Source: Lineus longissimus
Taxonomy: Eukaryota; Nemertea; Pilidiophora; Heteronemertea; Lineidae
NCBI RefSeq assembly: GCF_910592395.1
Contig: NC_088309.1
Span: forward strand, 26,724,599-26,788,598
Direction: 5' to 3'
DNA: 64,000 bases
Made by a program: the position numbers and the translations under genes
Notes under the pieces: generated by a model
Told to the model about the DNA's origin: nothing
The model's input: the letters and a program-made list of their open reading frames with translations, nothing else
Databases searched by the model: none
Shown: positions 1-13,868 of the stretch, piece by piece
Numbering within the stretch: the first letter of the stretch is position 1
Layout: every line of letters begins with the position of its first letter

Positions 1-3000
1 TAACTTTTTACATCACACGTGGTACACGATTATTTGTTGAATTATATTTGCCAGTTCTAACTCATCACCAGTCTCATGTTGGTTCCGCTTGAAATGGCTG
101 AGAGCATGATAAAAAGGCGAAAGAAGGATGAGGAATGCGCATTTTCCATTCGTTATATGAGAAGATTCGTAAGTTACTTGAGCTACAGAGTTGAAACAAA
201 GTAAAATACGGTTCGGCCTGGAGGGCGAATGTGTGAATTGGCTTATGCACCGAATAATGATGATTGATGAAAATGCATGAAATGGAGTTTTTTTACTCCA
301 TGCATTGATTACGGTCATAACTTTGTTAAGTACCGTTAGCATACAGATGCTATCATATCTGTAAAGCTGCGAAATGTCACTAAGTGTGAAATAATTATTA
401 TGGATTATGAAATCATTTTCTGCAATAAATCGTAAAATGCATCCCAATGCTATTCTCAGTGCTTGATGATTTATTAAGACTGGTATCATGATACGTTTGT
501 TTTAATGATCATTTTGAGCGTGTTGACTGAATGAAAATGTTACAGCAGTCATGCAGCAGTGGTAGTAGAAGATATGAGCGGCATTTCATTCTTAGGATAG
601 AGGTCAATATTTGCATAGTTACATTGAGCCGTTTCGTGATTTAAAGTCATTATTCAGAATGTTGGTTTGAATTCAAAGATAGATCCTGTGTAATGTATCA
701 TCACTTTTTGATGAATGATTCTAAGGAAACATCATACGTGCCATATATAACTTTTATTTTTTCAACTAATGAGACATTCAGTGACTGATCACTTTCACGT
801 TTCTTCTTAATGGCAATGGAATTTTATTATTAGATTCCTCGTGATCTGTTTTAGAATTATTTTAATCTTTTAGCAAAAAAGATGTACTACACAAAGAGTT
901 GTATGTACGTCATGTAATCTTGGTAACACGATGGACACACATTAAAATGGTGAGAGCAGCGAAACCATAGGTGACAGCCAGAGCGAGTATCAGCCCTTCG
1001 CATATAACATTGTAGGGAAATCACTCAGTTGATATCATGGATAAGTTGTCGCATTGGGGCAAGTTCTTGAAAATAGTTCGTTATACACGGACAAATGAGT
1101 AAGCACAAAAACTAGTCAAGATCAACGACCATGGAATGTTATGCTCCGTTCCATAATTTCGATGCATCTTGGTAATTACGTGCTTTATACGAATTGCTAC
1201 CAATCAAATTTTGAACCATTTCATCAGTGGTCGTTTTTGCTACTTTACATTTTAATCCCCTGTAATGAAAATCTGTCAGTTTAAATTAAACATATCAAAA
1301 TTTGCAAAATAAAAAATCTCTGAATGTCTGGTGTTGACAGTGTTTCTTATCCTGTTAATCCAACTCTAGATATTTTATAGCAAATTATTATCCATATTAT
1401 AGTATCGCAATTACGTATGACGGGCAATTGACAAAAAGTGCTTGCAGCTTCAATGTCAAGATAGGATTGGTGTTAGAGGAAAGTTGGCATGATATTGCAT
1501 TGCTTTTTTTTCTCCAAATAGTAGGCTACTGCTTGATTGAGTACAAAGAAATGTCTTATTGCTTTTTGAGAGTAAAATCGTGGATATAAAATGTATTTGG
1601 GTGCCTTGCATGACCATGTCTAGTTGAAGGCCTCTCAATAAGGATCACGATGTAAATCTCACAGTAAATATGAAATAAACAAGTAATGAAAATCATTCAC
1701 CAAATGTCATGAATGAATTGATATATTCAGGTTAATAACAAGGCCCTGACATTCTATTACAGATCCTTGATAACTACATATTGTCGTGGTGCTCACAATG
1801 CAGACGGTCACAATCAAAATTCTTGTTTGAGGTTACACGAGACTATTATATATTGGTTACAATCATGGTCCAATCCAATCTGGTTGAACCACTTTCTGTG
1901 GTTAAAACAACTTACCGTGGATAGGTTTTTTGGCAATTGTTTTGGAAGACGTATCAAAAATTATGTGTCTGACGATTGTATTGTATTTTTCTAAAAATTA
2001 CGCAAACAAGTGTCGCCGTTTTTCTGCAATTTATGAAATTGGGTTGTATTTTGTGTTATCAGACTTGCAGTAATGTCAAATACATAAGTATTCTGATTTT
2101 AACTTGGATCATGACAGTGATAGTTGGTCTAGAAACTTTAACTGGAACCATTCAACGGGAGCGTGGAAGGCCCTACCAAAAATGAAACTAGTTTTCATAG
2201 TCTAATCCAAATCTCCCATCTGCTGTGTATCCAAATCACGTAAAATCATTAGCCGCAAAGACCTAAAATCAACGAAGTTCAAGTTAAATTTGAAAACGAG
2301 ATATTTCTAGGGATGATTGTCTTTGCGTGTCATCAACGATAGCTTCAAGATCTAATCGACCCTTGCAGTTATTGGCGATTAGGTTATACTTAGGACCTAA
2401 CACACTGTCAAAGATTGATTAAATGTCCAAATCTGCTCCCTATCGATTATCGCCTTAGTTAGAAGTGATCACGTTGACGATATTGGCAGCCATTGTGATA
2501 CAGCCATGTTATCAAACCCCATGACGAAAAAATCAAAATACTTGAATCATCTAGGCTCAATGTGATTGAAGTATTGAAACATTCTGACAGTGATGGGCTG
2601 ATGAAGAAATTGTATATTATGTTAACCGTCCTGATTGGTTTAGGGATAATTATACTGGAGGCTGCTGGTCTTATACTCCTTAATGCATGAAATGATAGCA
2701 AAGTATTAGTACAGCTGAGAATGTAAGACAGTAAAGATGGAGATTTAATAAAAGTCTCATTAAAGATGCTATGTTGAATGGAAAATGGGAATTAGATCTA
2801 GGAATTTGTAAATACGTCCACACTTAGATCATTCGTAGTTTTAAGAGTCGCTTCAGTAGCGTTCGTAATGATGGCTAAGTCCGTAAAATACTAGCACGAC
2901 TTTTATTATTTTATTTTTTTCTTTATTGTGTTTCTCATCGAGTTAAAATATGTAGCGTTGGAAAAATTTAAAGCCTTTATGAAATCCTATTTACTTATGC

Positions 3001-6000
3001 AAGAAGCATAGTTGTTTTCCAATCTAATAATGCTAGACATTAAATTAAAGTAGTTATCGAAGGTCATGCGAAATGTATCGGCACTGTAAATATGTAAAAC
3101 GTCGCATCTTTTCCAGGTACTGTTCTCTCGCACTACTGGAGAACTGAACGTACACTGAAAATGGCTTGTTTCTATGCAACCATTCATTCGTATTGAACAA
3201 AATCGTCTCCCGGGAATCATCATTAATGGAATCCCCTTGCAGCCTTGAACATCCAATAATGACTATCAGCTGATGTGTCCTCCCCTTGTACCCCCACATA
3301 ATGACTCAACAACAATTGCTCGCCCAATGTACATATACTTTGATCCTTACCAACAAGTCGAGCTTGTGAGACATGAAACCGCCAACGCCATTCTCATTCC
3401 ATCTCCTCGCCAGCCAAGAACAATTGTTTCAATTAGATCACTGATGACCACTGCGCCGAACAGTCCCAAGTGACTTAGCAGCGCTAGGCACAACCTTCGC
3501 CAAGTTCACTATGCGTGCCTCTAATGACTCCTACATGGATAAAACATCATAAGATCTTACACTTTTTCACCATCCACTCGCCCTCTTTATCTGTAGCCTT
3601 TTGTTCCATTGGTTTATTTTTTTCTATCGCGATGATTGGATTCCAGTTTTTGTTACTTTACTTAGATCTTATTAACACTCATCCTGCAACGGACTGTCCA
3701 GTTTTTCATGGTCATTTATTCTGTGAGGCAACTGAGTCAAAAGGACTCATTTCCTTTGAATACCAAGTCGATTTATACTAATAGACCAGTGGGAAACATC
3801 AACTTGACATATAGATGTTTTTGCTATCGTTGTCTTGTTTGCCGTTCCCACGTTGTTTTTCTTTTTTGAATGTGCAAGGCAGTTGTTGCTCACAGTACAA
3901 TACCACATGACATATGTTTCATCGTAATACATATGGTTTTGTTACCAAAGGTTGTATTTTCCATATTCATATCTATTCATAAAAATCCTTTGCATCAGTG
4001 AGTGATGTAAATAAAACAAGGAAATGTTTTTATTTCGGTTTTGTACAGAATCGCCTGGTGTGAATATGCATAAAGTTACCAGTAAGAGCATTTACTAGAC
4101 TTTTTTTATTTCGCCTAATGTTACACCACTCAGTCACAACTTTTATTCACAAACACGATATTTGCTGTATGTGGTGGCTTTACTTCAGTCTCAACAGTAT
4201 TCAAACTTTCTAGTAGAGAAACGAAACAATTCTCCCTAACCTTTCTGCTGCTACCCAATCAGGGTGTAACATATCTCAACTAACCCTACCGAGCCTGCAG
4301 GCTGGCATCACCACATGAACAATAAAATGATTTACAGCTAGATTGTATTAGCTCCTCTACAGCAGGCTTTAATGTAATTATCCCTTCAAGGAACCAATTC
4401 CACTAGGGATAGGGGAAGTGGACAACATCCGCCGGCCCGGTGATGAATACGCTGCTCTTTACTCAGGCCAGTTGGACTAAGCAATTTGTAGTAGATTCTT
4501 GCTGGATTATTCTGCTGATGAATTCCTTTCTCTTTACTCTGATCATACAGTTTCTCTGGTAAGCGGTTGATGATCCGTCACATGTTCTTGCTGGTTCATT
4601 CTCATCATAAGCATTGGATAAGAGGTGTCTTGTTTGCATGTCAACACATTGATTCTCCCTTTTAAACCATCAAAATTCATCGATATGTCCAGTTAGCCAT
4701 AGAAAAACGGCAACTAAAAATAATTTCATTTTGAACAGAAATTTACATATTTACACCATTTCGACATCCTTCCAAAGCTCTATTCATCGATATCACATTG
4801 ATAAAATAAACCTAACCCCTTTCGATAATGAACCAATTTACTCTTTCATGCACTGCAGCAGTTGAGTGACCATTAATGGTTCCAACTAGCATCACCCTCA
4901 TAAAATGAATGCCCAAGTCCTTTTTTTTGCCAAATTGATGTTTTCGCCTAAATCAGCTCTTTACCATGCTTCAGTTACACCAATACATCTTTTACATTTG
5001 CGTTGGGAGGAAACTGAGACAGTTGTTTTGGGTTTTTTAGTTTATTCCTTTGGGAGTAGGTGAAGTGTAATGCCGAGAAGGAGTTGGGATCAAAGTTGGC
5101 TACTGATGCATTGAATGAAATCTGACGAAAAAAAACATTGTCAAATTTGGCATGTTGTGTATTGCCTTGTTTTCACTACAAAGCCTCATTCTTATACTGT
5201 TACAGCGCCTGGTGGCTTGTTTCACACCAGGCTACATGATTTCAACTATTTGAGAGCGGTGTTCATACTTATCGGCAGGTTAAAAAACAGAGCGTCGTTG
5301 AAAGTTTGTCGGAATAGTTTTGTCGATTCGACGAGAGCGTACCACATGTTCTCTATTTGTACGTTAGTGACCACGTTCATTAAAATGCCGCAACTATTCT
5401 CGATATCGTCGCTTATTATTTCATTATACTTGCATGCATCAGTTTAAAAATCCGTTGATTTCTCAGCTGTATTGCAAAAGCTGTGAGGCCTGCAACTCCA
5501 ACTGTCAGTAGAAAACACCGAAACAATTTTTGTCTTTATTTGACCTGATAAGATTGCCAGTGAGCACGATTGGTGTTTGAAAATCTAAGAGATGCTGTCA
5601 CCCCGTCTCCAAATCCATTCTCCCTTTGACCTGTGTGTCACTGTACATTTGTTAGCATATGGCAGCTGTCGTACCTTCTTTGTCATTTTTTCATCCTTAC
5701 CATCAAGACCTGTCAGCAGTCCTTTGTAATATTTTATCAATCGATAGCGACCAGTCGCATCTCCGTGTTGTCAATAAAGCGTGATTGCAGGTTCAATTGA
5801 TTTTTGTAACCTTTGATCAGAATATCTTCTATTCTTCTCTGTCATCCTATGTGAATGACAGCAATGCAGCTCGAAATCGAAACTATAAACCCTCGACCCC
5901 ATTTTTATAGCTTTGCTTCAGGGAAGTCAGTGTGCTGTAATATTTCGGGACAGGCACTTTAGTGTATAGTTGTACTCCTCCGTTTCAAAACCTGATGAAA

Positions 6001-9000
6001 CTCAGTGGGCGTGGTGAATGTTCATGTTGTGGCTACATCAAATCCTCCTCTCAACTTTACAGAAACCGTTATGAAGTATTAGTGCGCGATTGTCTGACAA
6101 TGCCTCTAACCTTGGTTTCTAGGGTGTGTGGCCAAAGGGCTCGGATCAGCCTTCACCACCTGTCTTTCTTCATGAATTCCAATAACCGTGTTGGATTATT
6201 CCTCCTTTTGCTCTGAATATCGTTTTTTCATGGCTGTTCAGAAGGCCAAGGCCTACACCAACGACACAATTGACAAACATAACTTAACTGGAATACATCC
6301 TCAGTTATTTCTAATTTCGAACATAGTACATATCATGTTGCTTTACTTCTGAATCCAATGTCGTTTTAAAACAAAAGATCTTAGAATTGCACATGGTCCA
6401 ATAAAGGTCTGAAAGATTGTGGGAACAATACAAGTCAAACATGTGTTGCTTATTCACAGAATCATATACCCTTCATGTAAAATGTATCTAGGTAGACAAA
6501 CCCGAGGTAGATTCCTGGGGCATTTACAACATTGATCTTTAACCTGTGCCCATCAGATAGTCTGACACTCTACTATTCTATTGGGAGTCATTAGGCGTTG
6601 TCTTGCAGAATTGTTTCTGGCTATTTCTTGGTTTGGTTTTGCATTCTAGAGGTTCTCTACGGTGGCCGCTGTTTGCCGCCTTGTAAGAGGTTCGATCACC
6701 GTCCTACGTCCTGTTGAGTGAGACACATACTTGATACCAAAAATGATGCTCTGCCTTGCAGGCAGACCAGTTAGTGCCAGTTTGATATAGCTCTCCCTGC
6801 CTGATTGTAACTGAAGCCTGGCGATCAATCAATGAAAAGCAACATTGCAGTAATTGACACATTGGTGGACTGATGAGATGACAACAGCAGGTCTTGTGTT
6901 ACCAATTAGTTTTTAACGGAAGAAGTGAAAAGAAGGCCGGGGAAGATGGATTATTTTAGGAGTTTTGTTAAAACTAATTCGAGGATTTTTGTTATGTGGG
7001 TTTTTCTTCATCCGTCTTTGTGTTCTCTCTTGAGAGTCTGTATTGTCCTTGTGGCTTTGCAGTAAGCGACATACCTTTTATGATTTGAAGTGATGTGTTT
7101 TGTTTACTGCTTGGTGGATCTTTGATACCTAGGAAACGCTGGCCACCATCGTCTCAAGAAATGCAGCTCTCCTACTACTTACTAAGTGCACTGGCACAAA
7201 TGTAGATTACAGTATGCACACATTACGTTGCATGTCAAATGATTGACATGGTTTCTCTATCAGAATGTGAACTAACGACAATTCCCTTCATCATATCTTG
7301 GCTCAGCCTGTCAATACAATTGATTTACTACTTGAAGAATGAATATTGAAAGCATTCCGTAGTGATTTAGGGACAACTTTAATGACGAGGCTGTAATGTT
7401 GATAACATAGGATGCGATGGAATATCATGCAGTTTTGCAATAACCAGTCAATAGAGGATAATGGATAATGAGATATCAGCATTTTTGAAACGTCAGATGA
7501 CTTTATTCTTCATATTCAAATAACAGTTCGCTAACTTGGAAAAAAAGGTTTAAGATATGAAATTTCAATAGTTCCAGTATTTCAATCTTCATGTTGTTTG
7601 CTTACAAATTTAAAAATATATACAACGTATATAAACAAGGTTAAGCCGTCGTGAAAACAATGCAGGCCATTAAAATCGACGAGCAATTTGAAACACTAAC
7701 TGCTTTTTTCTATGATTGTCTCTTTTAATGATGGTCCATCCATTGCATTCTGTTCCATTGTGTGTAATTATTCCCCAGCTGATAACAATAGAACATGTTC
7801 ATTATAAAACCACGTCTCCCCAGAGGTGTAGACTCTCTGAACTGTCTCTCAGAGCTATTTCCTCTCAAACGAGTCTAAAACATAATGTCCCAGGCAGAAA
7901 CCTATTAGTTTTATTTCCCCTCAAATGAGATTAGAACTGTTGTTCTGCAAATCATGATCTGGCGTACACAGTCGACGGTAGTCCCCTCTTTTTGAGAAGA
8001 TTTCAGAAAATTGCAACTACAGCAGTAAGCTTGTGAATTCGAATTTGTCCACATCATGCCAGTGTAATAGATTGTAATATTAAAAGTGAGAGTCTATCAG
8101 TCGCGGTTTAGGATATCTAGCTAGGATGCTAGGAGTCTTGAGGGCATGTGATCACAATCTGGCAGTAGGTTTTTTCTTCAGGCGTTTTCTCCATTAGTCT
8201 AATATCTCTATCACACCTGCAAGTGACCAATGGAAGTCCGAACTAAACCGATATGATACTGTTATGCCTCATTTGGGGGCTTTTCGTCAATACTCCCCTT
8301 AGTTCTTGTTTGAGGCATGTATTTTATGGTTCCTTGTTCCAGAGTTGTAACATAGTTAGACATCTCGCTTCTGGTGTCACCTCAGGTAATGGTTAGCAAC
8401 GATAGATATGGAATAACATCGGATACTTGGTTTTTGGACGATAGGATACTAATCTGTTTGACTAAGAAAGCGATGTTTATCAACTGAGTTTATTCAATGC
8501 TGAAGCATAGAGACTATCATACAGATTATCGACGTGACAAAGCTCCCCTCGCAACCCTTCAGTGAGTCTTACGGATTGAAAGGTGTGTACTTTCACAATG
8601 CAGCACGATGTCGGTTCTACCAATGAGTCTGGTTCTACTAAGAACGAGGTGTCCAATGCTTACGCATTCTTCACACATGTCATAAGCTTTATGATAGGGA
8701 ATTCAACAAGGTTCCCACAGACGAGCGGGTACCGATGAGTGGCATGAATGACGTACCAAATAGACGCAAGAGGAAAAAGAGGAGAGAGCTGTTTCTCATT
8801 CGTCTATGATGTTCAAGGTCAGTCATGTAAGAATTACACGATAGACCTAATTCAAATTCGACAGGGCAGTTTCAACTGTCAGAGGGTCCCAGGTGAATGA
8901 AACAGTAAGCGCGAGAGAGGCTTAAGCTGCCTCTTTTTACATTGAGGTATGTGAATGAAATGACTCCAGGGAGGACTTGCATTATCATTAAAGTTTTCAT

Positions 9001-9600
9001 ACTACTACAGTATTCTAGAAGAAGAATAGACATAATCCTGGAGAATAAAATTATCAGCAGCAAAGACTGCACGATAGGTTGAAAATGTTGTAATTCACAA
9101 TAAAACGTGAGTTGGGTAAGAAGTAACCCCTGAAGACTCCTCTAACTCTCAACAGTCTGTTGAGTCTAAGATAAGACCATAATAAGCGATTTCAATTGGG
9201 AGAGTAGACAACCAAACAGCTAATTGAGTGAAGAACACTTAGAGCTGCTCAGCATTAATGGCCGATATCTCTCTCTCGATCAGATGTGTCGGGGCTGCTA
9301 ATAAGCTACCATCAAACGTAGCTATTGTCTCAACTGCGGGTTGTGCCGTCACGTCCTTACCAGAGGGAGGACAGCAGACGGATGATAAGAATACTCACTC
9401 CATCTAGGATCGAGGCGACGTGTATGTAACTTTTAGAAAGTGTATTCAATGAAAGATAGTCATTCGTGAGAAGAATGCGTTGCCGTTTTACAGATAGATG
9501 TGGAGAGACGTTGGCACTTGGGTATGAGAATGTGATGATAGCAAATTTCAGTTTCTAAGACAGTTTCCTTCTAATAAGCTTGTAACGCACTGTTGTCATT
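1..9600. other. Gene-poor AT-rich stretch, no supported gene
   Basis: Open frames here are short, on both strands, overlap each other and show no recognisable domain, signal peptide or matched splice pair. One proline-rich plus-strand frame ending with a stop near 3473 looks somewhat protein-like (entered separately). The rest reads as intergenic or long-intron DNA. Confidence 0.5.
3273..3473 (+). CDS. Weak candidate terminal exon, unrecognised
   Basis: A short open frame of about 66 codons ends in TGA. The translation is rich in proline, threonine and arginine towards its end (for example IPSPRQPRTIVSIRS) and has few rare-looking runs. A possible acceptor (atgactatcag) lies just upstream. 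No family is recognised, and no partner exon with matching phase was found nearby. It could equally be chance, so it is listed only as a candidate. Confidence 0.12.
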   Translation: MCPPLVPPHNDSTTIARPMYIYFDPYQQVELVRHETANAILIPSPRQPRTIVSIRSLMTTAPNSPK

Positions 9601-9680
9601 AACCAAATGCTGTTCAGCTCACTCTTTTTAGCTCACCTCTTAGCAGAGGTGAGCTTATCCCATACCGTGGCGTCCGTCGT

Positions 9681-9721
<41 letters not shown>

Positions 9722-9730
9722 CGTCGTCCG
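9681..9730. repeat. GTC trinucleotide microsatellite
   Basis: An almost uninterrupted GTC/CGT run of about 50 bp, flanked by interrupted CCGTCGTCCG copies on both sides. It lies between the hairpin head and the first ~300 bp unit of the surrounding repeat and is probably part of that element. Confidence 0.9.
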
Positions 9731-9989
9731 TTAGCAGGGCACGTTTCGTAACTGTTAGAGCTATTGAGTTGAAACTTGGTACACATGTACCCTTATGTAA
9801 TGACACCTTGGAGACCAAGTTTCGGTCCGATTCGTTTCATGGTTTGGCCACCAGGGGGCCAAACGTTAAAATGAAAATATGCAATATCTCCCTTAATAGT
9901 AGTCGGGAAATTTTGAAAAAAATATGGTAGGTACTTCTAGCAAAGGTGCATCATATATCCTCCGGGTTTTCGATTTTACCTCCTTTTCA

Positions 9990-10004
9990 AGGTCACAGAG
10001 GTCA
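9990..10004 (+). promoter_or_regulatory. DR3-type nuclear receptor motif, copy 1
   Basis: The sequence AGGTCA-cag-AGGTCA is a perfect direct repeat of the nuclear receptor half site with a 3 bp spacer, the classic DR3 arrangement. The 5' half is extended to TCAAGGTCA, the form preferred by monomeric receptors of the ERR/SF-1 type. The motif is seen directly; any binding is inference. It sits inside repeat unit 1. Confidence 0.4.
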
Positions 10005-10290
10005 AATGGTGTAAATTGGCCGTTAGGATGTAACGATGGCACGTTTCTAAACTGCAATGGCTATTGATACCAAATTTGGTACACATTTACCCCTTAGTCA
10101 GGTGATCTTAGGGACCGAAGTTTGGTCCAATATGATTCACCACTTGACCACCAGGGGGCAAAATCCAAAAACCTTAAAAATGTGATTATTCCTTAACTTC
10201 TTGCCCGATTGCCACCAATTTGATATCATGGGTACATCTAACCACCATACAGTATATGTCACACAAGTTTTTAATTTGACCTTCTTGTCA

Positions 10291-10305
10291 AGGTCACAGA
10301 GGTCA
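10291..10305 (+). promoter_or_regulatory. DR3-type nuclear receptor motif, copy 2
   Basis: This is a second perfect AGGTCA-cag-AGGTCA, again preceded by TC. An inverted TGACCTT lies a few bases upstream, so the half site also forms a short palindrome. It has the same relative position in repeat unit 2 as copy 1 has in unit 1. Function is inferred only from the motif. Confidence 0.4.
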
Positions 10306-10604
10306 AATGGCGTAAATTCGCCGTCAGGCCGTAACTATGGCACGTTTCTTAACTGCAATGACTATTGATCACAAATTAAGTACACATGTACCCCTTGGTC
10401 AGGTGATCTCAGGTACCGAAGTTTGGTGCGATCTGATTTGCCGTTTGGCCTCCAGGGAGGGGGCCAAATCCTAAATTCTTCAAAATGCCATTATTCCTAG
10501 TAATGACTTGCCCGATTGGCACCAATTTTATATCATAGGTACATCTAATTCTAACAACCATTCAATGTGTCACCCGGGTCTTCTTTGATTTGACCTACTT
10601 TTCA

Positions 10605-10619
10605 AGGTCACAGAGGTCG
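10605..10619 (+). promoter_or_regulatory. DR3-type motif, copy 3, last base changed
   Basis: AGGTCA-cag-AGGTCG sits in unit 3 of the repeat. The second half site differs from consensus in its last base. An inverted TGACCT lies upstream, as in copy 2. Confidence 0.3.
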
Positions 10620-13600
10620 AATGTATTGTAAATTGGCCATTTTGGGGAAATTGTAATTGCTTGGACCTACATCAAACCTAACACTACATGACACAATACC
10701 ATGCTCTTTATCCATCTTTCCTCCACATGAGGTGAGCACAATGGCCCTGGCCATTTCATTTAATTTTTCCACCCTCGTTAATCTTACGTTGTAAAATTCA
10801 AAAAGTGGCCATCACTGATTACCGCGTGTGCATTTATGTGGCACTTCACTGTGAATCAATTGTAATTCTTTAGGATGCAAACTCTTTAAAACGGGAACAG
10901 TCACTACGATTAACCTTTCAAGCATGTTTTATTGGTAAATGAAGAACTTTGTCAACAGTTCTTGGTTGTCAAGCAAATTATTGCAAGATTCGTTTAAACT
11001 AAGGAATGTTGACATTTTAAATTATGTAAAGTACGGCGCGTAGTTACCGATTGTTGGGTTTTTTCATATTGCAAAGTATTTCGTTTCGGAAGAGCGCTCT
11101 TTACGTAGCCAATGAAATCAGGCGTCCGCCTTACTTTAAAATGATGACTTTGCCTCTGTCAGTTCTAAGCTGCCTTCCCACTGCAAATGTTTCTAAACAT
11201 TAGGTACCCGTCGTGGGTTTGGTTATAAAAAGATGTCATCTTTAATGCAGTCGTATTGCCTCAAACCTCTCACCTCCGAATATTTATGGAATACCTTCAT
11301 AAGATCTACAAGAATAGTACCAACAGAGTCAACATTATGTCAAACAAACCGCTTGCAACTTTTCTTACTCAGGCCTTTTTCTCCTTTAGTATATCTTAAA
11401 AAATAAAGTCACCGAATGCTGCCTTAGGTCCTATAAGATGAAATATCAGAAGGGACTTTTGTTTGTAGTGTGGTTATAGTGTCAGTGTTTACCTGTCCGA
11501 CTTTGCCGTTCGCATGACTCGGTAGCTGCACAACATGTTCAGTAACGCAATGATATTTACTTTGCTGTGCATCGGGAATCTTTTTCTCTCAAACCATTAG
11601 TGGTGTTGGCGCTGGAAGCAAAGGAGGTGCAAGAATTTTCTGAAATAAATTGTTCTTTTCTACGAATATCTTTAATATACTTTTAAGAGGAAACAGCATT
11701 CGCACACAGCCATAAGCAGAACAATACGCTTGAAATAGCACGTTGTCATGTAGGAATAACACTTTATCATAGACGAATACTAGTTTTCAAGAGAGTTGTA
11801 CATTTGTTGAAGAAACAGAACACAAGACTTCTAGCCATCAGTCCATTATAACGCCTACGTAATATTTCTCCTTAACTGTCTTTTGGTATTTTGATATTTC
11901 ACACGATTTTGTACTCTTCTTGCAACGCACTTGTTCACGCATTTGTCTAATTTAGTCATATCATATCATACTCATATTCTTTAAGGTCATAACTGCACAT
12001 TATTTGCTCCATGGAAGATCAGAATTATCGTATTGGAAAGAAATGTGCATCAAATAAACCAATAGAAATTAGTTCTCGCAAATCATAATCCTGAACGAGT
12101 ATCAAATAATTATCTCATATGACAATAAGCGAACGTTTGATGTGCGCATTTATGCAGTTTGTATCAAATAAAAGATGTCTGGATTGCACTTGACCGGGTG
12201 ATGGTGAGACCATTCGCATATCGTTTTTGATTTATTTGAAACGGATTAGTAGGCGAGTTGGACAGATGAAGCACGTATGTTGATCGGGTCACAGAGTGCA
12301 CTAAATTTGTCATGGCCCCAATCGAGAGAAACTTGCTGATTAAAGTGTTATGGGTGTGATAGTACGACGGCTTGGAAGTGAGAGTAGTAGAGGAATTTCA
12401 TTGAACTGAAGGATCTTTCGGTTGTGCCCTATACCCTCTATAGGGTAGTACAGCTTCCTGGTATACATGCCACATCAGACATGTCTGAGAATGTATATTT
12501 CACCAGGAGACATGTAAGTGTTGGCGTCATCGAATTGCAATCTCCTGTCAATTCCTCCGAGAGTTCGAGTTTTCAGTAAATTCAACAAAAATGCCTCTAC
12601 CTCAGTCTAAGGTCAAAGACTAATCGAAGCTTCACACACCAAAACTTGAATGCTGTCAATTTGCGAGAAATAAAGTAAACGAACCTGTCAAGTCGGTGAC
12701 TTGATAAGGGAATAGCTCTTTGCAGGATCCGAAAGAGGAATCTATAACAAATGCCTGGAAACAGGTCTTTATAAGTTTAGATTGACGGCAAATCACAGTT
12801 GCCTGAAAAAGATGGAAAACCTACAGAAAATATCTTGATAATTTTAAGCATTAGTTTCTGTTTTGTATGAAGTTCCAATTCCATTGTGGCTTCTTCATCT
12901 CCTCAACACTCACGCGTACAGCTGTGATGATTTGATCCATTGAGAGGAACGTTCATGAATGGTTTATGGTGTAACAGTTGATTGTTTGGGTCTGGCTAGA
13001 AGATTCTGAACATTACAGAGGTGTGTACGAGCCTGACTTGCCTACCTGGTAATCCGTGCCATGAAAAAAACACAGACAACGAAATGTGTCTGTCGAGTTT
13101 GTCAGCGTTTAAGGTTGGTAACAGGATATTTCCCGTGAAATTTATCATAAACCTCACTCGAGATTTCATCACATCGTATTGAAAATCCTTTTACAGACTG
13201 ACGAAGATATATAACTTTATCGCACATTTGCTTCGGTATGAATAAGGCACAATAATGTTGCCCTCGCAAATCATATTGAACCACTGTAACTTATACCAAA
13301 CTGCGTAAATACTTCCAATGTTTCCAGCGAAATACGTTGCAGCCCACTCAAATTAAAGAGAAACTCCTCTAACACTTCCATAAATTCAGTTGTTTTTCTT
13401 CTACAAGCACTTCATCACCAATCTGCTTGAAGTGATGAACAAAAGAATAGGCTTAACCAGCCATTAGACCGCAACCTATTTACCTAAGGAATCCATTAGA
13501 GACAGTTACACGCCGGATGTTCTTCAGAAAGAAAGTCCTATCACTGATACCTTCGATGTAGAGACATTTTATTCTGCATTGGAAGTTGCAGCAATCTTGT

Positions 13601-13834
13601 TAAAGCTTTTGTGGTATTGGCGATAATTTCTGGCACATTCTTTTACTCGCTCGCTGTGTAAGGGTGCTGATGACAGGGTTGAGCAAAGGATCTTCGAATT
13701 GAGACGAAAGAAGCCTCTATTACTGCATACCTCCAGTGCAGAAACATTAAACTGTTGTATCCAAACCTTGCATCGATCTGCCTGTGTTGGTTTTAACTTG
13801 CATAGGAGATTGATGATTACCGAGACCTCAAAGC

Positions 13835-13868
13835 CGTAGACCTCAAAGCCTTAAAAAAGCTTTGAGGC
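13835..13868. repeat. Short duplicated motif with inverted copy (stem-loop)
   Basis: GACCTCAAAGCC occurs twice in a row (13824 and 13838) and is followed after an A-rich loop by GCTTTGAGG. The second copy and the inverted copy could form a 9 bp stem. There is no T tract or gene context to make it a terminator, so it is probably chance or SINE debris. Confidence 0.3.

Larger units (their letters stand above)
9627..10750 (+). repeat. Dispersed non-coding repeat with three ~300 bp internal units
   Basis: The element starts with a perfect hairpin whose arms are AGCTCACCTCT and AGAGGTGAGCT around a TAGC loop. A GTC trinucleotide run follows (about 9681-9730), then three diverged tandem units at roughly 9728-10020, 10021-10320 and 10321-10640. 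Each unit runs through the same landmarks: GGCACGTTTC, a TGGTACACAT-like box, a CCACCAGGGGG-like box, and TCAAGGTCACAGAGGTC near its end. It closes near 10735 with GAGGTGAGCAC, echoing the hairpin arm, then GGCCCTGGCC. Reading frames inside are closed and low complexity (an Arg run from the GTC tract), so it is not a gene. From memory, similar GTGAGCTTATCCC...GTCCGTC repeats occur widely in molluscs and other marine invertebrates; that family link is recollection, not a search result. Confidence 0.75.

Noticed and set aside
9607-9930. Open frame with a long arginine run on the plus strand, and the opposite frame on the minus strand
   Set aside because: The arginine run is the GTC microsatellite read in frame, and both frames lie inside a non-coding repeat.
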